From the NCBI GenBank assembly GCA_902363445.1, contig CABJAB010000004.1:1-64000 (forward strand): a stretch of DNA of 64,000 nucleotides, written 5' to 3'. The notes under the pieces are model-generated. The model was not told where the DNA came from. It worked only from the letters and a program-made list of their open reading frames with translations, and ran no database searches. The translations under genes and the position numbers were made by a program. This DNA is from Lachnospiraceae bacterium (GTDB taxonomy: Bacteria > Bacillota > Clostridia > Lachnospirales > Lachnospiraceae). This document shows positions 53,536 to 62,243 of the stretch, one piece after another (the first letter of the stretch is position 1; every line of letters begins with the position of its first letter).

Positions 53536-54123
53536 TCATAAGGACAGGGAAGATGCAATCTGCTCTTTCGTATCCTCCCTGCTCCCGCTGTTGTCGATGA
53601 CTGCGTCAGACCGCTTCCGGAATTCGTTGTCCAGCATCTGGTTTGCCATGATCTCCCGGCATTTGTCCCTTCCATAGCCTCTGCCTTCCATAAGCCTTTG
53701 AATCCTTGTCTCCTCGTCGGCATAGACATACCAGACCACATCGCAGATATCCTCGTACCCGGCTTCAAACAAAATGGCCGTCTCGATCACGGCAATATCC
53801 GTTCCGGATGTCTCAAGGTCCTGAAGCCGCTTTTCCGTCTCTTTCCGGACCGCCGGATGGATGATACCGTTCAGCCGTTTTAATGCCGTCTGATCCTGAA
53901 ACACCACCGACGCAATCTTTCTCCGGTCCAGAGTCCCATCCTGTTTTATGACGCCTTCACCAAAGGCGTCTCTCACCTGTGCGAAGCAGGCGCCTCCCGG
54001 CTCCATGAGTTCTCTCCCGATCTCATCTGCCATCAGGATTCCGGCGCCGTATTCTTCCCTTAAGATTTCCAGCACCGTGCTCTTTCCCGCTCCCACTCCG
54101 CCGGTCACTCCGATTATCTTCAT
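53536..54123 (-). CDS. coaE: Dephospho-CoA kinase
   Basis: CoaE performs the last step of CoA synthesis. The 195-residue protein has the P-loop GGVGAGKST at residues 8-16, a DEIGRELMEPG motif near 34 and ETAILFEAGYED near 117. It follows polA by 18 bp, the usual polA-coaE pair. Confidence 0.95.
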   Translation of the reverse strand: MKIIGVTGGVGAGKSTVLEILREEYGAGILMADEIGRELMEPGGACFAQVRDAFGEGVIKQDGTLDRRKIASVVFQDQTALKRLNGIIHPAVRKETEKRLQDLETSGTDIAVIETAILFEAGYEDICDVVWYVYADEETRIQRLMEGRGYGRDKCREIMANQMLDNEFRKRSDAVIDNSGSREDTKEQIASSLSL

Positions 54124-54141
54124 TTTTTCTCTCCGAAAGCC

Positions 54142-56784
54142 CTATTTCGTTTCAAACCAGCTGTATCCTGTGTTCAAATCCACTTCAAGGGGCACCGACA
54201 GCTCGGCCGCGCCGTCCATCTCTTCCTTCAGTATTCGTTCAACCTGCTCGACTTCATCCTCCGCCGCCTCTACCAGAAGCTCGTCATGAATCTGGAGAAT
54301 CAGCCTGGACCTGAGCTTCTCCCTGCGAAGCCTCCTGTCCACACCGATCATCGCGATCTTCATGATATCGGCCGCCGTCCCCTGAATAGGACTGTTCATG
54401 GCGACCCTCTCTCCGAAATTTCTCTGCATAAAGTTGGAGGAAGACAGCTCCGGCACGGGACGTCTGCGGCCGAATAAGGTCGTCACAAATCCCTTCTCCT
54501 TGCCTGAATCCACCAGGCCGTCCAAAAAGGCCTTGACTCCCGGATAAGTTTCAAAATACTGCTTGATATAATCAAGCGCTTCCTGCCTGGTTATGCTTAG
54601 GCCTTCACTGAGTCCAAAGGCACTGATGCCGTATACGATCCCAAAATTGACTGCTTTGGCGTTCCCTCTCTGAAGAGGCGTCACCTCGTCAAAGGGCACA
54701 TGGAACACCTGTGACGCCGTCATCCTGTGGATATCCTCCGCCTGATGATATGCTTCGATGAGCCGGCTGTCCCCCGACATGTGAGCCAGAATCCGCAGCT
54801 CGATCTGGGAATAATCCGCGTCTACAAATACACAGCCTTCCTTCGGTACGAATACCTTGCGGATTTCCCGTCCTAAAGCCATCCTGACCGGGATGTTCTG
54901 GAGGTTTGGCTCCGTGCTGCTGATACGGCCGGTAGCCGTAATGGTCTGGTTAAACTTTCCGTGGATTCTTCCGTCCTCTCCGATATATACAGCCAGGCCG
55001 TCGGCATAGGTGGATTTCAGTTTCGTAAGCTGCCTGTACTCCAGGATCTTTGCCACCAGGGGCTGTTCAGGCGCCAGTTTTTCCAGAATGTCGGCGGACG
55101 TGGAATATCCCGTCTTTGTCTTTTTTCCATAGGGCAGCTTCAGCTTCTCGAACAGGATCACTCCCAGCTGCTTGGGAGAATTGATATTGAAGGTTTCTCC
55201 GGAAAGCTCATATATTTCTATCTCCAGGCGTTCGATCTGGACCCTCAGCGTTTCTCCGTAAACCCGGAGCGCCTCTTTTTCCACCTGGATGCCCTCTTTC
55301 TCCATGTGGTAAAGGCTGTAGATCAAAGGCATCTCAATATTTCGAAACAGCGGCTCCATGCCGGTTTCCCGAAGCTTTGTGAGCAGGATTTCTCCCGACG
55401 CCATGGCCGTGTATGCCGAATAGCAGAAACACGTGATACAGCTCTCTTTTTTATCCTGAAGGGCCGTCCGGAAAGGAACCTTCCCGAGCAGGTCCGTCCT
55501 GGAAGGGACCGTCAGCTCCAGATATTCTCTGGCCAGATCATCATACACATACGCGCTTTTCAGAGGATTGAGCAGATACCCCGCCACACCGGCGTCATAT
55601 ACTCCTTCTGTTTCTTCTATGTCCAGATAGGGAAGCGCCTCCTTTAAATCCAGCATCCATGTATCTTTCCCGCGAAGGCACAGCTGCCCGGCCTTTCCGG
55701 CCAGGTACTCTCCGGTCAGAAAACCGGACGCCTCCAGGAAATAGATATCTTCTTCCCCAAAAGCCAGAGACAGACCGAGAAGCTCTCCATCTTCCACCAC
55801 CAGCTGCATTCCGATCCGCTCTGCTTCCATGGCTTTCTCGAACGCCAGCTCCGCGCCCTCCAGATCATCGAGGAATAAAAAAGCCCGCTCCACCGAATTC
55901 TGAGTCTGGCATCCCGCTTCAAACCGTTTCAGCAGGCTTCTCAGCTCCAGACGCTTCATGATCTCATAAGCCTCCGGAGTGAACAGCTTGCCTATCCTGG
56001 ACTGCTCCAGAGAAAATTCCACAGGACATTCTCTGTCGATCCTTGCCAGCGTCTGGGACAGCTCCGCCATTTCCCTGCCCGCCGCCAGCGCTTTCTGCGC
56101 CCTGGCCGGCTTTACATTGTCCACATCCGCATAAATGGCTTCCAGACTGTGATATTTCTGGATCAAGGCAAACGCTGTCTTTTCCCCAATGCCAGGGACA
56201 CCTGGAATATTATCGGAGGAATCTCCCATAAGCGCCTTTACGTCCACAAACTCCGACGGGGTCACTCCAAGCTTTTCTATTACGTCCTTTTCCAAATAAT
56301 CCTCAACGGCAGTCGTCCCGCCCTTCGTTTTTGGTATCCGGATCTTTGTCCTGCCGCTCGCCAGCTGCAGCATGTCCCTGTCTCCGGAAACCAGAACAAC
56401 GTCCAGCCCCTCTTTCTCACATCGGGCCGACAGCGTCCCTAGAATATCATCTGCCTCGTAGCCGGGAAGCTCCGCCGCCTGGATTCCCATCGCCTTAAGC
56501 ACATCCTTCGTCAGAGGCACCTGCTCGTGCAGCTCCTCCGGCATTCCCTTCCGTGTCCCTTTATACGCTTCATACATTTCATGGCGGAAGGTCGGGGCTT
56601 TTACATCAAAAGCCACAGTTATATACTGCGGCTGTTCTTCGTCGATAATCTTCAGTAAAATGTTCAAAAAACCGTATACGGCGTTGGTATGGAGCCCCTC
56701 AAAATTGGTCATACCCATGTTGACGCCATAATAAGCCCTATTCAAAATGCTGTGTCCGTCAATCAATACGATTTTTTCTCTCAT
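54142..56784 (-). CDS. polA: DNA polymerase I (inactive proofreading domain)
   Basis: PolA fills repair gaps and removes primers. The 880-residue protein has a 5'-3' exonuclease domain (residues 1-290, with DADDILGT-like YEADDILGTL near 112), a middle domain and the polymerase domain with DADYSQIELRILAH, RGNAKAVNFGIVYG and QIHDELLVE. In the middle domain the 3'-5' exonuclease acidic residues are missing: the DTE site reads QLVVEDGE and the YAAED-like motif reads YSAYTA. The loss of proofreading is also seen in Bacillus PolA. Length is normal. Confidence 0.96.
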   Translation of the reverse strand: MREKIVLIDGHSILNRAYYGVNMGMTNFEGLHTNAVYGFLNILLKIIDEEQPQYITVAFDVKAPTFRHEMYEAYKGTRKGMPEELHEQVPLTKDVLKAMGIQAAELPGYEADDILGTLSARCEKEGLDVVLVSGDRDMLQLASGRTKIRIPKTKGGTTAVEDYLEKDVIEKLGVTPSEFVDVKALMGDSSDNIPGVPGIGEKTAFALIQKYHSLEAIYADVDNVKPARAQKALAAGREMAELSQTLARIDRECPVEFSLEQSRIGKLFTPEAYEIMKRLELRSLLKRFEAGCQTQNSVERAFLFLDDLEGAELAFEKAMEAERIGMQLVVEDGELLGLSLAFGEEDIYFLEASGFLTGEYLAGKAGQLCLRGKDTWMLDLKEALPYLDIEETEGVYDAGVAGYLLNPLKSAYVYDDLAREYLELTVPSRTDLLGKVPFRTALQDKKESCITCFCYSAYTAMASGEILLTKLRETGMEPLFRNIEMPLIYSLYHMEKEGIQVEKEALRVYGETLRVQIERLEIEIYELSGETFNINSPKQLGVILFEKLKLPYGKKTKTGYSTSADILEKLAPEQPLVAKILEYRQLTKLKSTYADGLAVYIGEDGRIHGKFNQTITATGRISSTEPNLQNIPVRMALGREIRKVFVPKEGCVFVDADYSQIELRILAHMSGDSRLIEAYHQAEDIHRMTASQVFHVPFDEVTPLQRGNAKAVNFGIVYGISAFGLSEGLSITRQEALDYIKQYFETYPGVKAFLDGLVDSGKEKGFVTTLFGRRRPVPELSSSNFMQRNFGERVAMNSPIQGTAADIMKIAMIGVDRRLRREKLRSRLILQIHDELLVEAAEDEVEQVERILKEEMDGAAELSVPLEVDLNTGYSWFETK

Positions 56785-56812
56785 ATCCGATTCCTTTTTC
56801 TTCCTTGATCTT

Positions 56813-57175
56813 TTATAATATTCCCATATCGGCGAACAAGCGCAGCTGCAAAAAAACAGCCAGCATGATACACCAGAAAGCCACCGTATACACCACGTAA
56901 CGGAACCCCTGGAAAAAATGGCGTTTTTTTATCAGAAGCTCCGACTGGTACAATTCCTCCTCCAAGGCCCCGTCCAGGTCATACAGCTCATTGATTTCCT
57001 GATCGTCATGTTCCAGTTGTGAAAGCCCCACATATATCGTATAATAAATATTCAGTTCTTCCCTGCATTCCTCACATTCGTTTATATGGGAAACAAAGGC
57101 CTCCAGCTCCTCCGTGGGGAGCTTTCCGTCAATATAGTCCGTGATCTGGGCCTGGACTTCCATGCATCTGGTCAT
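56813..57175 (-). CDS. Zinc-finger anti-sigma-like membrane protein (zf-HC2)
   Basis: The 120-residue protein has an N-terminal HINECEECREEL zinc motif (HX3CX2C) as in anti-sigma factors, an acidic middle, and one membrane segment near residues 93-111. It is encoded upstream of polA and has AGAGGG before the ATG. No sigma factor gene is next to it, so its partner is unknown. Confidence 0.78.
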   Translation of the reverse strand: MTRCMEVQAQITDYIDGKLPTEELEAFVSHINECEECREELNIYYTIYVGLSQLEHDDQEINELYDLDGALEEELYQSELLIKKRHFFQGFRYVVYTVAFWCIMLAVFLQLRLFADMGIL

Positions 57176-57350
57176 ATAATGCCCTCTTTCTATGTGATTC
57201 TTTCGCTATTATATCATGTCTTCTTATATTTTTATAGAGGATATCCTTAAGAAAAAGGAGCCCTTCCTTTTCTTGCTATAATTCAAATAATCTTGTAAAA
57301 AGATGAAAACCAAAAAGCTGTCCTATTCTCTGTCATAATTTGGCTAAATC

Positions 57351-57357
57351 TGTCGAA
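57351..57357 (+). promoter_or_regulatory. Exact 0A-box sequence upstream of the Spo0A_C gene
   Basis: TGTCGAA, the core Spo0A binding site, lies 67 bp before the Spo0A_C gene at 57424. The 57176-57423 gap otherwise shows only a weak TTGGCT...GGTAAT promoter candidate around 57340-57368. A 7-bp match can occur by chance (about 3% in a gap of this size on both strands). Confidence 0.45.
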
Positions 57358-57423
57358 TTCATGGTAATAATTTCCTTTATTTCTTATATTTCTCTTATAT
57401 AAAGAATTAGGAGGAGATATGAT

Positions 57424-57756
57424 ATGAAAAAGATGTACGAATTATTACAGACAGTCGGGGTATCCAAAAGCTACCAAGGCTATCCCTACTTTGTACTGGC
57501 AGTAGAGATGGTGATGGAAGATGAATCAAGACTATGCAACATCCGCAAAGATGTGTACTTCCCGATTGCCATTCGATATAAAGAGGATGTTCAGAATATT
57601 GAACGGGATATCAGGACCATACGGGACGTGATCATGAGAAACGGAGGGGAAGACTTTCTCACGGAACTTTCCGGAGGAAAATTCAGCCATACCAAGAGTC
57701 CATATCCCAGGGAAATTATCGAAATATTTGCGGAATATCTGAAAAATCAAACTTAA
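57424..57756 (+). CDS. Standalone Spo0A C-terminal DNA-binding domain protein
   Basis: The 110-residue protein matches the DNA-binding (C-terminal) domain of the sporulation master regulator Spo0A across its length: VGVSKSYQGYPYFVLAVEMV (domain start with the GY motif), LCNIRKDVYFPIAIRYKEDVQNIERDIRTIRD, and a final HTKSPYPREIIEIFAEYL. It lacks the receiver domain and phosphorylation site, so its activity cannot be controlled by the normal phosphorelay. AGGAGGAG precedes the ATG. The next gene, for a MerR regulator, starts 27 bp later, so the two are probably co-transcribed. It could act as an accessory regulator of sporulation genes. The family is recognised from the sequence; its role is inference. 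Confidence 0.8.
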   Translation: MKKMYELLQTVGVSKSYQGYPYFVLAVEMVMEDESRLCNIRKDVYFPIAIRYKEDVQNIERDIRTIRDVIMRNGGEDFLTELSGGKFSHTKSPYPREIIEIFAEYLKNQT

Positions 57757-57783
57757 TAACGGAACAGAAAGGACTACGACGCA

Positions 57784-58602
57784 GTGTTCAAAATCGGTGA
57801 ATTCTCCAAGCTGACGCAAGTATCCATCCGGATGCTGCGCTACTATGACGAAACAGGACTGTTAAAACCAGCACAGACAGATCCATACACGGGATACCGC
57901 ATGTATTCTGCCGATCAGATACCGGTCCTCAATAAAATCCTGTTCTTAAGGGACAGCGGTTTTAATGTGGCGGAAATCTCCGAGGCCCTGAAACACAGCT
58001 CTTCCGATTTCATCCTCCGGCAGTTTGAAAAAAAACAGGCAGAAATAAAAGATAACATTTTGTCTGAACAGGCGAAGCTGGAAAAAATTGCATTGGCTCA
58101 AAAAAATATCCTGTCTGATAAAAATGAGATGCATTATCAGGTTTCCCTTAAGTCAGTCCCCGGCCATCATGTCCTTTCACTGAGGAAAATCATACCAGAT
58201 TATTATGCTGAAAGCAAGCTGTGGCAGGAAATGTCCCGGTTCGTGACAGAGCATAAGATATCTGTTTCCCGGGATACCTTTTCCATCTATCACGACCCGG
58301 ACTATCGGGAAAAGGACGTCGATGTAGAATTATGCGCTCTGACGGAAACAACAGGAGACGATTGTGAAGGGTTCGTCTACCGGGAAACGGAACCGGTGCC
58401 TGTCATGGCCTGTTCCATGGTATACGGCCCTTTCGAAAATATTGCCGGCGCCTATCTCTCAATGGCGGACTGGCTTCAAAAGCACAGCCTCTACCGCATG
58501 ACCGGACAGAGCAGGCAGATCGTGCACCGGGGCCCCTGGAATGAAGACAGCTCCCGGAACTATCTGACAGAAATCCAGATACCTCTGGAAGAAACCACTT
58601 GA
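57784..58602 (+). CDS. MerR family regulator with GyrI-like ligand domain
   Basis: This 272-residue transcription regulator begins with a winged helix (FKIGEFSKLTQVSIRMLRYYDETGLL, residues 2-27), continues through a coiled-coil dimerisation helix, and ends with a GyrI-like effector-binding domain (VSLKSVPGHHVLSLRK near residue 119; PVPVMACSMVYGPFENI near 205). It resembles BmrR-type regulators that respond to drugs or lipophilic cations. The start is GTG with an AGAAAGGA site. No transporter gene is adjacent. Confidence 0.85.
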   Translation: MFKIGEFSKLTQVSIRMLRYYDETGLLKPAQTDPYTGYRMYSADQIPVLNKILFLRDSGFNVAEISEALKHSSSDFILRQFEKKQAEIKDNILSEQAKLEKIALAQKNILSDKNEMHYQVSLKSVPGHHVLSLRKIIPDYYAESKLWQEMSRFVTEHKISVSRDTFSIYHDPDYREKDVDVELCALTETTGDDCEGFVYRETEPVPVMACSMVYGPFENIAGAYLSMADWLQKHSLYRMTGQSRQIVHRGPWNEDSSRNYLTEIQIPLEETT

Positions 58603-58662
58603 CTCTCCCACCGTGTCATGGTTTACACTCCATTCAGAAGCAGACAAGAAATGGAGGAATTT

Positions 58663-59142
58663 ATGATGAAACAATTTTTGGTAAACCCGATCGGCCGGAT
58701 CCATGTCCGTGATGAAGCCATGTCCCTGGAACTGGACAAACAGTTCATCCCCGCTTTAACAGCCTTAGATGGATTCTCCCATTTAAACGTCCTGTGGTGG
58801 TTCAGTGACTTTGATACAAAAGAAGCCAGGCAGACTCTCCAGGCATCAAAACCTTATAAAAGATCACCCGAAATAATGGGAATCTTCGCCACCAGAGCGC
58901 CTGCGCGCCCGAATCCGATCGCGTTGTCCACCGCGGGAATTCTTCACATTGACCATGAAAAGGGCATTATCTTACTGGATTATATCGATGCTTTTGACAA
59001 CACGCCTCTTCTGGACATCAAACCATATACTCCGAGCCTTGACCGCGTAGACGCACCCGGGCTGCCGGATTGGTGCCGCCATTGGCCGCACAGCGTCGAA
59101 CAGTCAGGTGAATTTGACTGGGAAAAAGAATTCAATTTTTAA
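58663..59142 (+). CDS. trmO: tRNA methyltransferase TrmO (YaeB/TsaA family)
   Basis: TrmO methylates N6-threonylcarbamoyladenosine at position 37 of some tRNAs. The 159-residue form starts at the ATG at 58663 (or 58666) with GGAGG upstream; the earlier ATG at 58618 has no such site. Family features are VNPIGRIHV at the start, FSHLNVLWWF near residue 42, ATRAPARPNPIALS near 81 and IDAFDNTPLLDIKPY near 111. It follows the MerR gene by 60 bp. Confidence 0.88.
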   Translation: MMKQFLVNPIGRIHVRDEAMSLELDKQFIPALTALDGFSHLNVLWWFSDFDTKEARQTLQASKPYKRSPEIMGIFATRAPARPNPIALSTAGILHIDHEKGIILLDYIDAFDNTPLLDIKPYTPSLDRVDAPGLPDWCRHWPHSVEQSGEFDWEKEFNF

Positions 59143-59144
59143 AT

Positions 59145-59174
59145 ACATCCGCAGCTTCAAACGGCTGCGGATGT
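59145..59174 (+). terminator. Terminator after trmO
   Basis: ACATCCGCAGC and GCTGCGGATGT form a perfect 11-bp stem with an 8-nt loop, starting just after the stop codon. The following bases are only mildly T-rich. Confidence 0.65.
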
Positions 59175-59291
59175 CCTGTTTCCTCCTCGCGAATAGTTAT
59201 CGCCCTTTCGATAAATACTAACAAAGAAAATAGAATAAACCGTTTGTCTAAATATCGTTCCGAATAAAAATTCAACAGGAGGAAAACGCAT

Positions 59292-59588
59292 ATGACTGTA
59301 AAATATCAGGAGGCAGAAAGCCTTCCCATGAATGCCCTCAGCGAAATCCCCACGCCTAACGCCGATGCCAAAAAGATCACGGGTCTGGTAAAACACAGCG
59401 GTAAGATTTCAGGATACCAGCTGTCCGACGGACGGATCGTGAACAAAGCGGAAGGAGTAGAGCTCGCAAAGCAGGGAGAAATCCAGGGAGTCGGAATTTC
59501 TTCACGAAACGGCAATGAGTATCTGAAATCTCTTCCCGACGATACAGAAAGCAACAATCTGGGAAATCTCCCCACCGTGACCAATTAA
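59292..59588 (+). CDS. DUF3892 domain protein
   Basis: The 98-residue protein fits DUF3892: ITGLVKHSGKISGYQLSDGRIV near residue 29, GVELAKQGEIQGVGIS near 55, and the ending NEYLKSLPDDTESNNLGNLP. AGGAGG lies before the ATG. It stands alone between trmO and the nuclease-STAND gene. The function is unknown. Confidence 0.8.
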   Translation: MTVKYQEAESLPMNALSEIPTPNADAKKITGLVKHSGKISGYQLSDGRIVNKAEGVELAKQGEIQGVGISSRNGNEYLKSLPDDTESNNLGNLPTVTN

Positions 59589-59660
59589 AATTTACAGTCA
59601 AAAGAGCTGCTCTTTCTTTAACGATTGAAAATCATAAAGGCGGCAGCTCTTCTTGATGCA

Positions 59661-59689
59661 TTGCCCATATCAACGAAAACTGATATAAT
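59661..59689 (+). promoter_or_regulatory. Promoter of the nuclease-STAND gene
   Basis: TTGCCC, 17 bp, then perfect TATAAT on the plus strand, 46 bp before the ATG at 59736. Confidence 0.75.
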
Positions 59690-59735
59690 AAAGCAGTAAT
59701 AGTTGGAACTACAGATTGGGCGGAGGTGTCAGAGC

Positions 59736-62195
59736 ATGCTGAATTTTTTTACGTTAGAACCGAAAGAGTTTGCAGAATTATCCAGAGATATTTTACAGAA
59801 AATAGTCAAAAAAACTCTTTATCTGACGGATGGTCCCTATGATGAAGGTATTGATTTTACAGATAATCCTCAAAATCCCAGAATCATTGGCCAGGCTAAG
59901 AATTTTATTATCACCCCCATAGATAAATTGATGCGTGAATTGGAAGAGGAAAAAGAACGTGTGAGCAAGCTGCGGCCAGAAGCCTATTATTTGTTCTTGC
60001 CAAAAAATCTCACTCGGAAGCGTCTGGAAAAAATCGTAAACTTATTTAATCCAGTCACAAGGTTTGATTTTGAACATATTTTTACTCTTGGTAAAATGGA
60101 TGAACTGCTTCAAAAAAAGGAATATAGAGATATCCTTGAGAAACACCCGAAACTTTGGAACTTTTCCATGGATATCCTCAGCAGAGCGCTACATAAAAAT
60201 ATTGATTTTGACACACGGGAAATGCTCTTGAATATCCAATCATTCAGTGAATTTGTGCCTACGGAGAGTTATTGCGCGTGCATTGAACTGCTGGAGCAGG
60301 ATCACGCTATCCTTCTGCAGGGTGCGCCGGGTACAGGAAAAACTGTGATCTCGCGTCGGATTGCTTTGGAACTGGCACAGCAGGGGTATCAGGTCCGCTA
60401 TACGACAGACGGAAACTTGCGTGATATAAAGGGCATCCTCTCGCAGGATGACACGCCGGAACTGATCCTGCTGGACGATTTTCTGGGACAAATGTACGTA
60501 ACACTTGATCCAGGCAAAGCCGGTGAGCTTGAGACACTGCTGCATTTTGTCCAGCGCAGCAAACATAAGCGGATTCTCCTAAACTCACGTATTACGGTTC
60601 TGCAGGAAGCTGAACGGAGCATACCTCTCTTCACCCGGATTTTTTCCAATCTCAAAAAAATCAAAGTTGACGAACTGACAGAATATGAAAAAGCCCGCAT
60701 ACTCCACAACACTCTAAAAAAGCAGTGTGGTGACTGCCCAAAGGTCTATCGTTACATTGCCTCCGAGGGACGATACTGGAATATTATTCATCACCGCAAC
60801 TTTAATCCACGGATCATCGGTATGATAGCCGCCATGACAGCAAGCCTGTCCGATCCAAAAGACTTATATGACCGCCTGCTGGAACTGCTCAATGATCCGG
60901 CAAATATCTGGGCGCAGGAATTTGAGCAAAATCTCCGCCCAGAGGACCGGCTCCTATTGACGACCCTATATTCTCTGACAAATACGAACGTGGATTTCGC
61001 TCTATTGGAAGCATGTTACGCCGCACGAATCAGAACCATGCCGGGAATCGATAAAACGGTCAACCAGGCAGAAAACGCACTGAAGCGTCTGAATCGTTCC
61101 ATGCTTCGACAGACCTGGGATGAGACGCGGAAAATATCCGTGCTGAATCCTTCTGTCAATGACTTTCTGTCCCAATACATACGGCGGCACCCGCTGGAGC
61201 AGGAAGCTATTATCGCCTCAGCAGTCTATTTCGAACAGATATATAAGATCATGCATGGAAATTCCATACAAAATATTCTAAACTCTCCGGCACTGCTTGC
61301 ACTGGTAGAACAAAAGTTTGAAGATCATTCACTCCTCGATCTGCGTTTCCAGGATGATACATATTTGGGCAATATTCTGGCTTATCAGTGTATTGTACGG
61401 CAGCCCTTGCTGGATGACGTGTACCGCGACAAATTAATCAGCCTTCTCCGACAGGGAGCTGTCGATAACTATCGCCCGTTTTTACTGAACGGCTGTCTGT
61501 CCTATATTCTGCCGCTGTTTTCAAAACCGCTGTTTTCCTACTATCAAATGGAGCGTAATTTGTCGGACAACGTTTTTGTAGATAGTTTGATGCAAAGCGC
61601 TCAAGATTCTAACGAACTGCTCCAGGTGCTGTCTCTCATCTGGTCTGTGTTCTCTGATCCGGTACAAAAATATGACTATGATCTTTCGTACTTCCGGCAA
61701 AAAGCTGCGGAGTATACAGAAAACCAATTGCTGGACGAGGTTGGTGATTTTAATACGTTTTGTATACAAAAATACGACCAATCGAAATTTGACCATTTGG
61801 TGCGGGAGATTCCCGCGGATATGCCCATAGAAGATGTCATTGATTATTTTGAATATGAATTGAGTACATTTCTGGAAGACGATCTGACTGATCAATTTGT
61901 AGAGTGCGTGATTCGCAGCATTCAAGATGTACTGGAAGCACAGCCATGGTTTGATGGAAAAATCAGTATTGACCGGGATATTGTACTGATTGATCAAGAT
62001 ATCTGGGGTAGAGCAGAAATTATGATCGATAATGCGTTATACGACTATTTACCACGGGAGACATACGACACTTATACTGTCCAACGACGAGAAGCCAGCG
62101 ATAATCTGCGCCTGGAGCGCAGCAGCATGGAATATTGGAATAATACAGAAAAGGAAAACCAAGATCTCCAGATCTGCTCTCTGTTTACAGAGTAA
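59736..62195 (+). CDS. Nuclease-STAND NTPase protein, candidate phage defence
   Basis: The 819-residue protein combines an N-terminal restriction-endonuclease-like domain with a STAND-type NTPase. The nuclease core has DEGIDF (catalytic Asp40) and IIGQAKNF (Gln53, Lys55), the D...QxK pattern of Mrr-type enzymes. The NTPase has Walker A GAPGTGKT at 196-203, Walker B ELILLDDF near 242 and an NSR sensor at 283-285. The remaining C-terminal half is helical with no repeats that I can name. The start at 59736 has GGAGGT 10 bases upstream; the longer frame from 59703 begins right after the promoter. It resembles nSTAND3 proteins and Avs-type single-gene defences. The base composition is more AT-rich than its neighbours, suggesting transfer. 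Confidence 0.75.
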   Translation: MLNFFTLEPKEFAELSRDILQKIVKKTLYLTDGPYDEGIDFTDNPQNPRIIGQAKNFIITPIDKLMRELEEEKERVSKLRPEAYYLFLPKNLTRKRLEKIVNLFNPVTRFDFEHIFTLGKMDELLQKKEYRDILEKHPKLWNFSMDILSRALHKNIDFDTREMLLNIQSFSEFVPTESYCACIELLEQDHAILLQGAPGTGKTVISRRIALELAQQGYQVRYTTDGNLRDIKGILSQDDTPELILLDDFLGQMYVTLDPGKAGELETLLHFVQRSKHKRILLNSRITVLQEAERSIPLFTRIFSNLKKIKVDELTEYEKARILHNTLKKQCGDCPKVYRYIASEGRYWNIIHHRNFNPRIIGMIAAMTASLSDPKDLYDRLLELLNDPANIWAQEFEQNLRPEDRLLLTTLYSLTNTNVDFALLEACYAARIRTMPGIDKTVNQAENALKRLNRSMLRQTWDETRKISVLNPSVNDFLSQYIRRHPLEQEAIIASAVYFEQIYKIMHGNSIQNILNSPALLALVEQKFEDHSLLDLRFQDDTYLGNILAYQCIVRQPLLDDVYRDKLISLLRQGAVDNYRPFLLNGCLSYILPLFSKPLFSYYQMERNLSDNVFVDSLMQSAQDSNELLQVLSLIWSVFSDPVQKYDYDLSYFRQKAAEYTENQLLDEVGDFNTFCIQKYDQSKFDHLVREIPADMPIEDVIDYFEYELSTFLEDDLTDQFVECVIRSIQDVLEAQPWFDGKISIDRDIVLIDQDIWGRAEIMIDNALYDYLPRETYDTYTVQRREASDNLRLERSSMEYWNNTEKENQDLQICSLFTE

Positions 62196-62243
62196 AAACC
62201 AGATCAAAACAAAAACACTATGTTCAGATCATAGAGGAATAAT

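Noticed and set aside
57241..57300. TATAAT near 57280 as a promoter for the Spo0A_C gene
   Set aside because: No usable -35 element lies 16-18 bp upstream, and it is about 145 bp from the start codon.
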